In this document: positions 1 to 13,015 of the stretch, piece by piece
Numbering within the stretch: the first letter of the stretch is position 1
Layout: each line of letters begins with the position of its first letter
Source: Acanthaster planci
Lineage: Eukaryota; Echinodermata; Asteroidea; Valvatida; Acanthasteridae
Assembly (NCBI RefSeq): GCF_001949145.1
Contig: NW_019091376.1
Location: 1,484,314-1,544,313 of the forward strand
Length of the DNA: 60,000 bases
Direction: 5' to 3'
The notes under the pieces: model-generated
The model's database searches: none
The model's input: the letters and a program-made list of their open reading frames with translations, nothing else
Told to the model about the DNA's origin: nothing
Made by a program: the position numbers and the translations under genes

Positions 1-302
1 TGCGGAACATGATTAGCATATGCGAACAGTTTGTGTTGGAATGCACCGGTGCAGTCTTCAGGTGCACACCGGATGCCCTGCTGAAATGTTCCCAACTAAC
101 TTTTCCCAACTGCCAGTGAGGTGTCATCTTTACACAGATCAGATCCACTTTAGTCCAACTTGCATCTTTTTCTTGTTGCCAATGAGAAAATGTTACACCT
201 CCACGGTTACACTGCACTAGTACTGTGTATGTGCGCAAGTTCATGTACAGTACTTAACATGTACAGCTACATGTACATGAAGGGCTATCGTGTGGCTGTG
301 TT

Positions 303-398
303 AACCCTAAGGGATAAAGGCTTCATTCTTTCATTGTTCATCGTTTTGATAACCCTAAGGGATAAAGGCTTCATTCTTTCATTGTTCATCGTTTTGAA
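303..398. repeat. 48-bp tandem duplication
   Basis: A 48-bp unit beginning AACCCTAAGGGATAAAGG occurs twice head to tail, at 303 and 351. The copies are identical except at the extreme end. The length is a multiple of three, so the overlapping short reading frame simply repeats 16 residues. It looks like a recent local duplication. Confidence 0.95.
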
Positions 399-681
399 TT
401 CTTACAGATACATGTACATTCGTCATGAATTCTGAATTGTGGATGTCTCCAAAGCTCATCTTTTGTTACAAACCTAATAAAAAATAAGATAAAATGCAAA
501 TATGAAAAGCAGATCGTGACTCGGGTGTAAAAAGTAATCCCTTTTGTAAATCCTACATGTAGTTACATGCAATGATATATTGAGCAGACGTGTATCAAGT
601 CAACAAGGTGCGGCATGTTCTGTCTGTCTGTTGTGAGGTGGCTTTGTACATGTAGTAAATGTGCATGAAGACATTTCAAAT

Positions 682-715
682 TGTACATGTACCGGTACAT
701 GTACACATGTACATA
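682..715. repeat. TACATGTA/ACCGGT palindromic repeat cluster
   Basis: Consecutive GTACATGTAC blocks surround a central ACCGGT, giving a nearly self-complementary tract. It is one of many such clusters in the first 19 kb. Confidence 0.85.
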
Positions 716-2430
716 TACTGTAAAAACACTCAGCTTTTTTGACCCACTTTTGATATTTTGTGTTTCGCACTGTTAACATTGTAACCTGAGGCCAGTGTCT
801 CTAAATATCAAACCTGCAATGTTTATTATTACACCAGTCAGTAATTGCTCGAGAGGCTGCGGTTGTCATGGATCCATGCGCATATGTCCAAGATGAAAAA
901 TTTGATGTACATGTGTACGTGTACATGTACCTGTATTTTACTGCAGCTCAACAGTGGGTATGCTTGGCTGACAGATTGTTTTATTTTTTCAAAAGGATTG
1001 ACAGGTCTAGTTTTATGATTTTGTTTTGAATGTTTGTGTTTTAATATCTGTGCTTTTCATGTACGGTACCTCCTACAGTACGTGTTCTGTGTTGGTTTTA
1101 CCTACATGTTCAGCTCAATGCCTCATTTTTACTTACAAAAAAACCCATTGGTTTACCGCACATTGTTGGATTCAGAAAGATTTTGGAATGGTTAACCTTT
1201 ATATTTTATTGTGAGAATATGTGGCTTGATACATACATACATGTACATACACTGCACCATGGGTTGCAATATGGGGTTGCCATCAATAAATAACAATATA
1301 AATTTAAAAGAACTATTTTTTACTTCGTATTAAACATTAAAAGCAACTGAGAAAGTGCCTTTTTTTACAGCAAAAACAGATTACCTTTGGCTTTTACATT
1401 TGCAAATAAAGTAGGCGTGCATCTTGAATGCACCAACCATCCATGCACTGATGCTGTGCATCATTCAGATGGTCATGTGACTAATAAGAACTTCAAAATT
1501 CCAAGTTGCATTTGTGCTTCCCTCCCAAGAACTCCTTGCTTATTTGGAAAGAGAATCAATATCATATCGGTGTTTTTTTTTTTTTTTGGCCAAAGACCTG
1601 CCGAGACGTCCCTGAAGGGCGAGGATTGCAATTCATATCACCAGGAATGCTAGGAAGGACAGGGCAGATTCAATTTCTGCTTGAGTACCCCGCGATAAAG
1701 CCGAGACGTTCGTTACCTGCCGCAGGTTGCCGGCTTCCCTGGGAGAACATTTCCACCAGCACTCAGCTGGAGATGTGGAACTCTTGCAGACACCCCGGTG
1801 TAATCTCAAACACTTCTTGTGAAATTTGCATCAGTGCGGCTTGTGGGAGTCTGTGAAATATGCTGGGGTGTAGGGGCCTACACAGTTTGTTTACCAATGG
1901 GCATAGCTCTGTGTTTAAAATCCTGCCATCAATTTTGTCGAGCCAAAATTGTCCACTGACTTTCTGAATGTTAAAAATTGCATAACGTACAATGTACATA
2001 CATACTGCAGCAAAGTCATTTTGTATCAGTTGCTGATTACTTGGGGGGGACAGTGACCCACACATATTTTTTTGTTTCCAAGTTAGGGATTTTAGACAAC
2101 ACAATATTGTTGGTACATGTACATGCAATTGCCAGCGTGTAAGTGTGACATGTACTTGTAGCATTATTGTCTTTGATGAATGGCCTTTTAAGAAGTAAGT
2201 GACGAAGGAAAATGTTTGAAAACTTACATGTACTGTACAAATTTATTGTAAGAAATCTTGGCTTACATGTTGTCCTGAGTGCTGGTTTTTTTTTTATATA
2301 TATATACCGGGATATAAGATGGACATGTTACTGCGTGATATTGCATCATAGGACATCAGAAGTGCTTACCGAAGAAAAAACAAATTTCAAAATGCAAAAT
2401 TTGGGCTTTTAATTGCCTTGCTAGAATACT

Positions 2431-2602
2431 AGTACATGTACCGGTATGTGTATGTTCTACTTTCTGTCGAGGAAAGCATAAGTTGGATCAAATGTTTGTG
2501 AGCACCTACATGTACATACCGGTACATGTACATGTAAGCTGGAAAGATTAGTGAAATGTACATGTACATGTATACCATAGTTTATAAATGTACATGTACT
2601 TA
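2431..2602. repeat. Dense TACATGTA repeat cluster
   Basis: Several ACATGTACATGTA runs and TACCGGTACATGTAC blocks lie within 170 bases, separated by unique sequence. It is the densest patch of the palindromic microsatellite in the window. Confidence 0.8.
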
Positions 2603-5600
2603 GGGTCAAGATGGTGTTTGCTGTGGAAACACGTGTGAGATACCCAACATATTTCACCTGCTCAGAGACAGTGATGCCATCTATTTTGGTTTCCCCTGGT
2701 TCTCCGTCTGGCAGACAGATTTAACACACGAGTGAATAACATTCATTTTTAGCAAGGAGTTTGTGGTCCGATAAAGTCAGGTTTAATGTAGTGTGAACTG
2801 TGACCACATTAGTAGGAGACAGATGGCAAAGACTTGAATAGCTACTTTCTCCATAAAAGAAGGAATTGGGCCAATTAATGAGGTACATGTATTGTANTGT
2901 ATCTCTTTGATGTTAATATTTGAAACATTTGCGTGTGCTGTTTGACTAAAACGCCACCATGCAGCGTCTAGTGAAAGCAACAATATCTTTAACTGATGCA
3001 TTCATGGTTTTGTGCATGTGTGGCAGAGGGCTCCTGATGAGATAATTGTGTGTTTGCAGTATTGCCTTGCACAGGTCATCAGAGCTGGGTTAATGTTATG
3101 CAGATCAAGTGCAGATCAACCTGTGACAAGATTTATGTTCACATGGTACTGAGTTGCACACATAATGCACGTTTGTGAAAAGAATGGTCTTACGTGTTTG
3201 TGAAATTTAAAGGATGTGAACCCTTGTCCTCCAAAAGACCCCTCAATTTCCATGTAGAGGTTTTGGAGAGTTCAGCTGGATCCAAAAAGGTACCATACAC
3301 TGCATTCATCTGAACCAGTACTTCCATCAACACAGTGGCGGAACCTGCCTGTACCACTTGCATGATAAAGAAAGAAAAATTGCCACTGGGGCACTGGTTT
3401 TCTGCAACATGGAAAATTCAAAAGTTTCCATGCAGAAATGCCTTGGGGATCACCGTAGCTCTATGGTATGTACCATGAATGGAAGGCTAGTGAACAGATA
3501 TGAGTATATCATACAAAGTATGGGGCGAGTTTTTGTTTTCTTGGCATGTTCAGTAACGAGGGACACAAGTAAACTTACCATTTTCAAGGTTAACATTTAG
3601 ACAAACTTGCACCTCAAGCAACAGCAGGGGGTGGAATAGTAACTTGTACCGGTATGTTTCTTTCATCATGGAGAAATATAACTGCTTTCCATTGTGTGAC
3701 ATGTTTTGACACCATGGCTCATTAGTGATGTGTTGACAGAGCTTCTGGGATACATTGTCCTACTGGAATTACATCTTGTGAAAGTAGGGTGGTGGAAGCC
3801 GAGGTCTACATGTACCAGGAGGTTTTCCAAGGGGGAAGGGTCTTAAATCAAAACATTAATTAGAATACTGTTCTTGGTACAGTACTTTATGAATTGGGAA
3901 GTGAAACTTTTGATGACTGCTTTTTCATTTTACTGGCCACTGCCTGACCCAAACTTCATCATTTAGATTTTATGTCTTAGTTTTCAGGATCATTTAACCA
4001 AGTCCAATGAAAATTTGTACCAATTATCCCCCCATAACATCACTGAGCATTACTTTGTTAAAAAGAAAAACACTATAGCTAGGGACAGCCAAAGTCATGC
4101 ATATTTACATGTACATTGTACCATGTGGAAACCCAGGATGCTCCAGAGATGCACAGTATCTCGACGATTCAGTCCAGACTTTCTTCACAATAGAAATTTC
4201 TTCCACAACACAATCCCAGCCAGGGCACGTGCACCAGCTGCAATTTCTGCATATTACACGGTACTGCCGCTAAACCCTTTTTTTGAGAAGCTCAAAAGCA
4301 AATATTAGATTACCAAACTGGATACGTCAGGTCACTGGTGACTATACATGTAGTACCATGAAAGTATAGACTTATACTTTCAAACCAGGCTTGCACTTGG
4401 CAGCATTCCATGAATCAATCATTTGCCTGGTAACACGTAGACAAGTACTGGTGTGGGAACATTTTAGGGTTTTTCCAGAGTTGTTCATGGATATATGTCG
4501 CAATCATTCTTTTAACAGGATTTCCCATGGCATATAAATGTATTTATCTCCTTTGATGTCTCTTCATGAATAGTCTCAAACAGATGTTTACTAAATAAAC
4601 AAAGTGCATGCATGATGAGTTTTGTTTGGTTGATTTCTAAAATAAAAATACCCATATAGAATTATGTGGGATGAAAGGTCAGTCCAAGCAAGGCGATTCA
4701 TGAAAATACATTATTAGCTGATGAGGATGTCTGTGAAACTACTGAGAAGGGTGTGAGAACATTTCATGCACCAGAGGCAAAAGCTGCCACATCCCTGCGT
4801 CACATTTCTCACAGAATAGATGAGGCTGCTGCTTCCAAATTAATAAGAACTGTAAAGGTTGCCATGTCTCCACAGGCCTGTGGTGAATTCTCGTCTCATT
4901 GAAGCCTTGCCAAGATTCAGCAACCTCTTCCAGCCAGTCTCTGGGAAAAAAAAAACCCGGCTAAGTTCATTACAACGAATGCCATTTTCTGATCCAATCC
5001 CTCCACTTAAGGGTGTACATATCTTCTCATAAGTGGATCTAGACCCGGCCCGGAGGTACTGCTTGTTTCATAAAGTAGTCCGCCTGTCTGTCTCGTATGG
5101 CTGTTGAGGAAAAAAAAAGGGGGGGTGTCTCTCCTCCCCATCTGACTGAGCTTTGCATGGTCAATTGATGCATCTTGATTCCCACCTCCGGGCCTGATAT
5201 CTTATGGTGAAAAAAAAGAGTCGTCAGAGTAATCCATGTACATGAGTGGTAGGACCCTCAGGTCTGTTTACTGTTCTCCTTTAATAAAGTGATTTTAATG
5301 TGAACTTGGACAGGGGCAGTGAATCCAACACTGACCACAATAATATCTTAATAAGGAGTACATGTACTTGCTGTGCATTGCTAATATATCTTTTTCTTGG
5401 GGGGATGGGGGCTTTCTCTCTTTTTGAGAAGTAGGTGACAGATGGTCTGTTTTTTGCAAAGTTTATAATTAATGATTGTTTATTCTGAGCGTGTTTGTTC
5501 ATGCCTGGAAGATTAATGCAGATTTTTTTCATTCTTAAAAGAAGAGATGACATCCAAGATTTAGGCATACATGTACAAGTATCGTATCGGAAACATTTAC

Positions 5601-7739
5601 TCAAAATTACAGTGTAGAACTTCCATTTCAAAAACCTCAATATATTTCTGTTTTGGGTATTACTATTAAACTCTTCAGCAGTTAAGGAAGTGAAATATAA
5701 TTTATTGCATTTATTAAAATGCAGGGGGGTATATGAGCCTATAAAAATGTTTGAAATAGCGTGCTCATGGCAACAGCAGTATTCTGCCCACAGGTGCTCG
5801 GAGCGCAATTGTTACTTCCTTCATTAATATTAATACAGCTAAAGGTCATCAGAAATTGAAAATGCCCCAGGCTGTAGAAGAGTGGAACAATAAGTGCGGG
5901 TACATTGTACTCTGACGAGAGTTTTTTGAGTCATGGCAGAACAAGTACAATGTTCTAGTACCAGCTACTGCTGCTGGAAAAAGTAATTCACGGCAAGTTT
6001 GTGGAGGGATTTATGTCATTAATGCCAGCATATTTCATTTCAACATTCCTGGTACCTACCTGCATGATCATTCGTTCAGATATTCTTTCTACAGAATATA
6101 CACCTGGTTCTCGAAGGGATATTCTTATTCACTGAAAAGCATATTTCTAATTCACAGAGGTGCCTGTCCATTTAAATGTTGAAGGCAAGCCCTGCCTACA
6201 TGTACTGTATGTTCATTTTGTTAATGTGGGGTGAAGAAAACTGAGCGATATTGCTGGAAGTAAGAATGTGAAACAGGCAAAGGTTCAGGTAATCACTGTT
6301 CTCGTACGGTACATGACAACCACAGTCTGTGTCGTTTTTCTATGCTGCATAAGTACGGGTATGTAAGTACATGTACATGGTAGTACAATGTACAATAAGC
6401 TCAGACTACTACGTATACACGTACATTTGTACCCTACAGCTTAGCACAGCAGCGGGGATCTTCGAGGGACTCCAGAAGCAAAATTCCCAGGGTTCTGATC
6501 TTGTTTGTCCATTATTCTGTTTGCTTGATTACACCAAGCACTGCATCAGTGCCTCGTCTGGCTCATGCTAAAAAGGTTATATTCAGAAGAATGGCACTCT
6601 GGGACAGCTTGCGCTAGTAATCATTTGTGGTTACTTACCGTGCATTTTGCTGTTCATCATTATGCCTTACAGTGTAGTTTTGTGGCAGCTGGTATAAAAT
6701 TTTTCAGAGATAAGTTTTTCACACATAAAATGTACATGTATCAGTAGTCTCTGGATTGTTTGCTTTTTACATGTACTTGTCCTATCTCTTTTGAAATTAT
6801 GACATTTGTAGTAGGGACATGTATTCACAAATTAAGGTGTCGTGATTGTTATGAGTTTATTGCTAGCAGGGCTGCTTGCTACTTGAAGTTCAATTATGTT
6901 CAATGACTTTTCGTGGTAGGTTACACAGGCACACATCAGTAAGTGTTCAGAGAAAGCCTTAATGGATGTCAGTCCTTCGAGGATGGACACTGGTGAAGCA
7001 ACTGCTTCAGATTTTACAGGGACTTTCAAATAAAGTAGCCATCAAAAGGCCCAAATGATTGTCTAAAAGAATTTTGGACAGGAAAACAAGTATTTAGTAC
7101 ATTGTAGCTTTTTACCTGATTGCCGGTGAAATTGACAGTCTTTGAATGCATTTGCGTCATTGATGAACTCTGAAAAAGGCGCTTTTGAATTTTAAGCAGT
7201 ACAGTACCTTGGTGTAGGCCTACAATTTTTGTGTGCTCTCCAAATCTTATAGACATCTCTGTCACCAAGGCAAATGGCATAATGACCTCTTTAGTTCCTT
7301 GGAAATTTATAAAACTTCAAACATGTAAAAAGAACAAACAAATGAAACAAAAAAGAATTTGTATTTAGCTTCGTTAGCTGCCCTGTCAGGCTTGAGCTGT
7401 TTATCAAGAGCAAACATTTCATTTAAGATGAAACCTCTCTCTCTGGCTTCTGTGTCAAGGTCAGATACTCAGACTACATGTACCTGCCCTTTGCCATCAT
7501 TCAATTTGTCTCTGCATGCAACAAATCATCCCACCTGGTCAGGATAAACCAGGGATCAAATTTTACCACCTTGGGATTCAGATAAATTGATAGGAATTTT
7601 TCATTTGGGGAATACATATCAGCTATACATCAACATACACTTGTACGGTACATTCTGTAGGTGTGTAATATTTTTATGTGCAATGGCACATTGGGTTTTG
7701 TACATGTGCATGTATTCTCGGTATGTATAGACACTGTGT

Positions 7740-7777
7740 ATGAATGGTTATCAATTAAGCAATGGATAACCATTCAT
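7740..7777. repeat. Perfect 13-bp inverted repeat (hairpin)
   Basis: ATGAATGGTTATC at 7740-7752 is exactly complementary to 7765-7777 across a 12-nt spacer. It could be a small MITE remnant or a structured RNA element; no flanking gene explains it. Confidence 0.7.
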
Positions 7778-8640
7778 TTATGCATTTGAATCTCTAAAAT
7801 GAGATAAAATTAAGAAATTGTTAAAATTACCTCTCCAACGCAAAGTACATCATAAAATACGTGTACCAGTACATGGTGTATGAAAAATTTGAAATGTACT
7901 CCCACGATTTGAACTGCTGCTCAACAGTGTGTGCCAGTACATGTACATGTAGGTTCTAAAGTGTATGACAGAGAATAATCTACATCCTTCCTATTTAATT
8001 AACCATTCCTTCCTTTCCCTACAGCCATACCCAACTTGTATAATTGCGATTACTGCGCGTATGTATTGTACATATATACATGTAAACCCACAATGAAAAG
8101 GCGTAACAAGTTAACAACCAATATGGTTTCAGATTTCACCAGTGGTTACCATCACAAGTGCTTTAAATTGGAGAACAGCTGTGGCTCTATGCTTAAACCC
8201 AACATACATGTAATGTTTCAGTTGGCCCCCAAGAAGATTGTAAAGTAGTGAATAATAAGCACATTTAGACAACAACGCTGCAAAAATCACTCCTACCGTG
8301 TACATTAATTCTGTCTCTACAATGCTGAACCACCTTTGTACATGTACATGTCTGAGTCAAGGCTGATGTTCAGGTTCAGTGAGGGGCTAGTGGCGTGTCA
8401 AGGCAGGAAAGCAGGCCAGGTCCTTTTTGGATGCCTGGTCAGCCCTCAGTGAATGACGCATGGATGGAACCTGGAACGAAATAAATCATCTGACTAGTGT
8501 GACAATCCCTGCTCCCCAAGGTTCTCCCCCATCAGCACCATGGCAACTGGCGAAAGATTGCAAGCATCCCACTAGCATGTTTACACTGATGTATTCTTAA
8601 AGTGAAAGAAGCTACATACAGTATGTATGCTTTTTGAGTT

Positions 8641-8689
8641 CCAGTTTTCATCAGTTCCCACTTGATGGGAACTGATGGCATTCTACTGG
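8641..8689. repeat. 12-bp perfect hairpin with outer stem
   Basis: CATCAGTTCCCA (8649-8660) pairs perfectly with 8666-8677 over a 5-nt loop. An outer CCAGT/ACTGG stem (8641-8645 with 8685-8689) extends it past an asymmetric internal loop. It is too short for a typical animal microRNA precursor. Confidence 0.7.
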
Positions 8690-9108
8690 TACTTAAAGAG
8701 ACAGGCGCCTCTTTGATGTTAAAGCCAGAAGTTGAATCTGCCTGCCTCCCAGCCTACTGCCCATATTTTTCCCAAGGTCAAAACTGTAAATCCTGAGCCT
8801 TTAGTTCTCTGCCCAGACTGCCAGGCTTCCAGTCTTATTTAGTAATAGGAATTGTTAATTCTCTTGCACAATCTGTGTTGGATTTACTTTTATGGGTGTT
8901 GTGTATAGAATATAAAGACTTCTGTATTGGGGCAGTACAACCGTCAGTAAATCACATGTACACATGTGCATGTACCTGTACATGTAGGTCAAAGGTTCCA
9001 CTACATGCTTGCTTGATGGTAATTTAAGGGTCCAAACAAACATCCTTTCTATCAAAATTGTGTTGTAATTCTTTATGGCTCTCCATATTCAGTTTAGTTT
9101 GCTACCTG

Positions 9109-9141
9109 CTGTACATGTATGTACCGGTACATGTACATGTG
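9109..9141. repeat. TACATGTA/ACCGGT repeat cluster
   Basis: A run of overlapping TACATGTA and ACCGGTACATGT motifs. Similar shorter runs lie near 8954-8987, 9839-9861 and 10258-10278. Confidence 0.75.
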
Positions 9142-12100
9142 TGTATGGGCACTGTTAGTTTCTTTAGGGTGGTAAAAGGGGCTTTATTCTCATCATTTGT
9201 TCTCATGGATTTCAATGTACATGTAGAAACCCTACATTAATGGCAGTAAAGCTTGGAGCACTTCATTCATTATACATGTGGGTAACATTTTTGAGTTGTT
9301 ACTGAATGTTGTATATTTTAGTAGAATCCATTTACATTAAAAATTCTGACTTTTCTTAGTGGTGCTAAGGTCCCTCAACCCAATCAGACAAAACAGAAAT
9401 TGTGAGAGGAGGCAAGTGGTATTCCCAGTGGGAAGCTTTCATTTGAGATGGGCAGTCTACGTGTACTGGGCCTTCGTCAAGCCAAGACAATACCGTTACT
9501 TTAATAAGAGATGATAACCTGGGTTGTGGTAGTGATAACGGCAATCATTGCAGGCAGTGGATGGAAGTCGCACATGAGATGCCATGCATTGACAGTGTAA
9601 TTCATCACAAAAGCAGTGGACAAAATAGGATGTGATTAGGACTTCATTATGGGTAGAAGAGAGAGAGAATTTCAATTGCTTTTAATTTCGCTTTGCTATT
9701 ACAAATGAAAGACTGGCACCATTTATAATTTTCAGATTCAGTGGTTTCATCATTGTCTATCCATCAGGGCACCCATGATGCTGTGAAGCAAAGAATGTAA
9801 CGTCGAACATAATTACATTTTTGTTCCTCTGTGGTTCAGTACATGTACATGTACATGTATGTAATTTGCTAATAACATTTATCACAAAGTGGAATGATAT
9901 GTAGTTTATTAATTGTTATTTCATAGAAGTATAACAGGTGTATTTTGATAATTAATTTAATATCCATGGGAGAGGACATTTTCATTACTTGTGGGTTGCA
10001 CATTTGCATGACATTTGAAAATCTTGATGATGGTGATGTTTTTCGTCCTTCAGACCCTATGCAATTATTGATGCATTTGTACCTAAGAGCTTATTTTGGT
10101 TGCCGGGTGTAGTTACTGTACATGCATGTTTAAAAAAAGGCTGGAACTGTTTGCATGCCTCATAAATTTCTTGTATTGGGACATACCAAAAAGATGGATG
10201 TTGTCTGACATTAAGACAATCAATATTTTTGCTGTCTGTCATAAATGAGACATGTGTTCATGTACATGTACATGTACACTGTATCAAGCATTTAGATCGC
10301 ATTTACGAATCCTTCGTTCAATCGCAGATTCCCCATAGTGCTCTCGATTGTCCCAATCTTGAGGGCTTGTCTGTCTGAAAGGTTCACTGAGCGGTTAATG
10401 ACATTCAAAGGTGATCACTGATGGATAATGACAGTTCCCAGTTACCGTGGGGACAATGCGCAGTACCTGCGTGAAACCTATTGACACTTTGTGCACAGGT
10501 GGACCGTGAGAGATACATGTACATTTGTAAATCCGAGGGACACTCTCTGAAAAATGTGACGCTCAGGCAACCGTGGCGTAGCCTTTCATCTCCTCTCCAG
10601 GGAAGAAAAACGTCGCAGCCATCACACGATACAATATCGGCATCCTTCGTCAAAACACCTTCAAGAGAGATTGTTTCGGTTCGTGGTATCAGCCAAGGAA
10701 ATGAATACAGTCAATAATTCTCCCGTGCACAGTTACTTTGTTTCATTCCTATATCACAATACAAGAAATGTGCCTGATATCCGATGCCTAACTAGAAACA
10801 AACACAGCCATATTAATCTCCTTGAAATATTGGCTCGAGCACCTGCAAGTTCACTGTTACATGTGAACATCACAACAGGAACATTAAATTTCTTGAGAGG
10901 AAATACATGTAAACCAGACTGATTTCCTAGCTCAATTTTAAGGAAGGAGATTGTTGAAGATTTACCCCCAATGAAACATAGCAGATGTTTTTGTTCTATT
11001 TTTTTTGGTAGCTGTTTAGTTTCGTCCTACATGTAGTTATTAGCTTCTCAGCTTTGTCATCTACTGGTACCATTTTTGTGTATATGTATTGCTTATTGTC
11101 TTGTTTTCCACCGAGTTTAGCCTAACAAGCTAAATTGTTTATTTCCTGCTTGCATGTACAAGTGTAGCAGTTCAAGTATACTGCATAGTATGGTGTAAAT
11201 TGGGTTCATATTAAGGGGTGCTTGCATGCAACCCCTGAGAATGCTGGTAAAACTGCCGCTGCCGCTTTAACTTCCTGATTAAGACCTCTCGCACTGATGA
11301 GAGATGCAGTGGTACGGTATCATCCAATGCATCTTTGATTTGGCTCCCCCCCCATGTGAAGGATTTGATGTACCCTACCCAGCCAGCGTGCGAGAGAACA
11401 CCCACTCGCCTCAATTATCCCTACTGTAACCTTCACACTTCCAGCCATCTGCCAAGGCATTTGATATTTCAAAGGGTGATCGTGAATCCAGTGTTTCCAC
11501 CTCATACTAGTACATGCACTGGAATTAACTGTTTGTGTATCATTGTTTACGGGATTTGATGAAGCGTTTGTACGTGGCAGTAATGAGGTGTTGATACTCC
11601 TTGACCTGATAGTCGGTTGATATACATGTATATAATTTAGTAAGGGGTTGGTTTGTTTTTTTTCATTTACAAGCGTACTTCATTTGACCTTGCAATTTTG
11701 GATGGAAGGACAGAAAAAAATTATACAACCAGTGCACTTTTCAGTAGAGTTAATTGAAGTGACACAGATTGTAGAGTAGAGGGCTCATATTGCCATCTTG
11801 GCCTTCAAGTGTATATTTATTAAGGGTGAGAATTAAAATTTAATTTGAAAAACATTTGGAAAACTTTCTCATTCCGTTTAAATGCTTAGTCAACACTTTA
11901 CAGAGGCCACCACTGCCTACCTCAGTTTTTCATATGCATAATTATATAATTCAACAATGCACATGGTCCAATTAATGTAAAAATGTAGGATTTTACATAG
12001 CCATTCAAAACAAGTGATGTGTATTGTTTTAGAATCCACTTTTTTTCAAGTAGTGCATGGATGCCGAAATGGAAAAGTGTTCTGAAAATCAGATCGCATT

Positions 12101-13015
12101 TTACAGGCATCGTTTACCATAAAAAACTGAACTCAAAACGTCAAGCCTCTAAAAGGGGCAGTTCTGTTTAAATGCTTTGGAAAATCTGTAAACGGCTTTG
12201 GAACTTGTTTCGTTTAAAAGTTTAAACTTATAAACATCCAACCCTTGGTATTTAAAATATTGTTTTAAAATAAAAACAGAGGAGACTGTGTCTGGTTTTA
12301 GCAGTGGCGTATATCCAGCTTTTGTTTCAGGAGGACAAATTCAAAAGCAAACACACTTTCATGCCCATTCAACATGATGATGAGAGAGAAAATATAGTCT
12401 TTTTAGTTGAGAAATAAATATACCAATTAGTTTCTTTCCTACTCGCCTATAAAGTATTCTCAGTTGGGAAAAAACTTTTTAAAAGTTTGAAAAAATCCAT
12501 AAGGGGGACACTGCCCCCTCCCCGATAAGCCACTGGGTTTTATACATGAGATAAGAGTACTTTTCCCGAATTAATAGGGTCTGTTTGTTTAAACGCTCCC
12601 ACAAGAACATGGTGATAAAAACACATCATAATTATTAGTTATTGTTTCTTTTTTATCGTAATCCTACTTAAATATTTGCAGGAAAAATAAATTGCTCACC
12701 ACTTTTGCATGCTCTGCAAAAACATAATGGAGCGATATTGCAATGAACTCATTTGATTTGGATACGTGTGCATGTATGCGTATGGGGGAATTGTTCACTA
12801 AAGTCCAGACCCAGCATCTTACTTGTGAAGAGAGGCACCTGAAATACATGTGTGATGAGCAGTTCATTTGTTTGTCCTTGGCAAAGACTTGCAAATTGAT
12901 TGGAAAATTGATCCAGTGCTAGAGAGGCACTGAAGATCATACAGGGTACAGTGCAATAACCAGAGTCCTGAACATGGTTTTTAATTTGAGTTTCCTGCTC
13001 TCATGTTGTTTGCAG

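Larger units (their letters stand above)
1..13015. other. Noncoding region upstream of, or intronic to, SLC7A6OS
   Basis: I find no exon in this 13 kb. Open frames are short, rich in Cys, Met, Tyr and Val from TACATGTA repeats, and have no homology I recognise. The first visible SLC7A6OS exon starts at 13016 behind a splice acceptor, so this stretch is probably its upstream intron, perhaps plus 5' flank. The missing N-terminal exon was searched for by eye on the + strand and not found. There is one ambiguous base at 2897. Confidence 0.6.

Noticed and set aside
303-320. Interstitial telomere repeat
   Set aside because: Only one AACCCTAA unit per copy; the 48-bp unit continues with unrelated sequence.
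5281-5808. 175-codon open frame on the minus strand
   Set aside because: The composition is that of AT-rich noncoding DNA, with no domain, no splice context and no similarity recognised.
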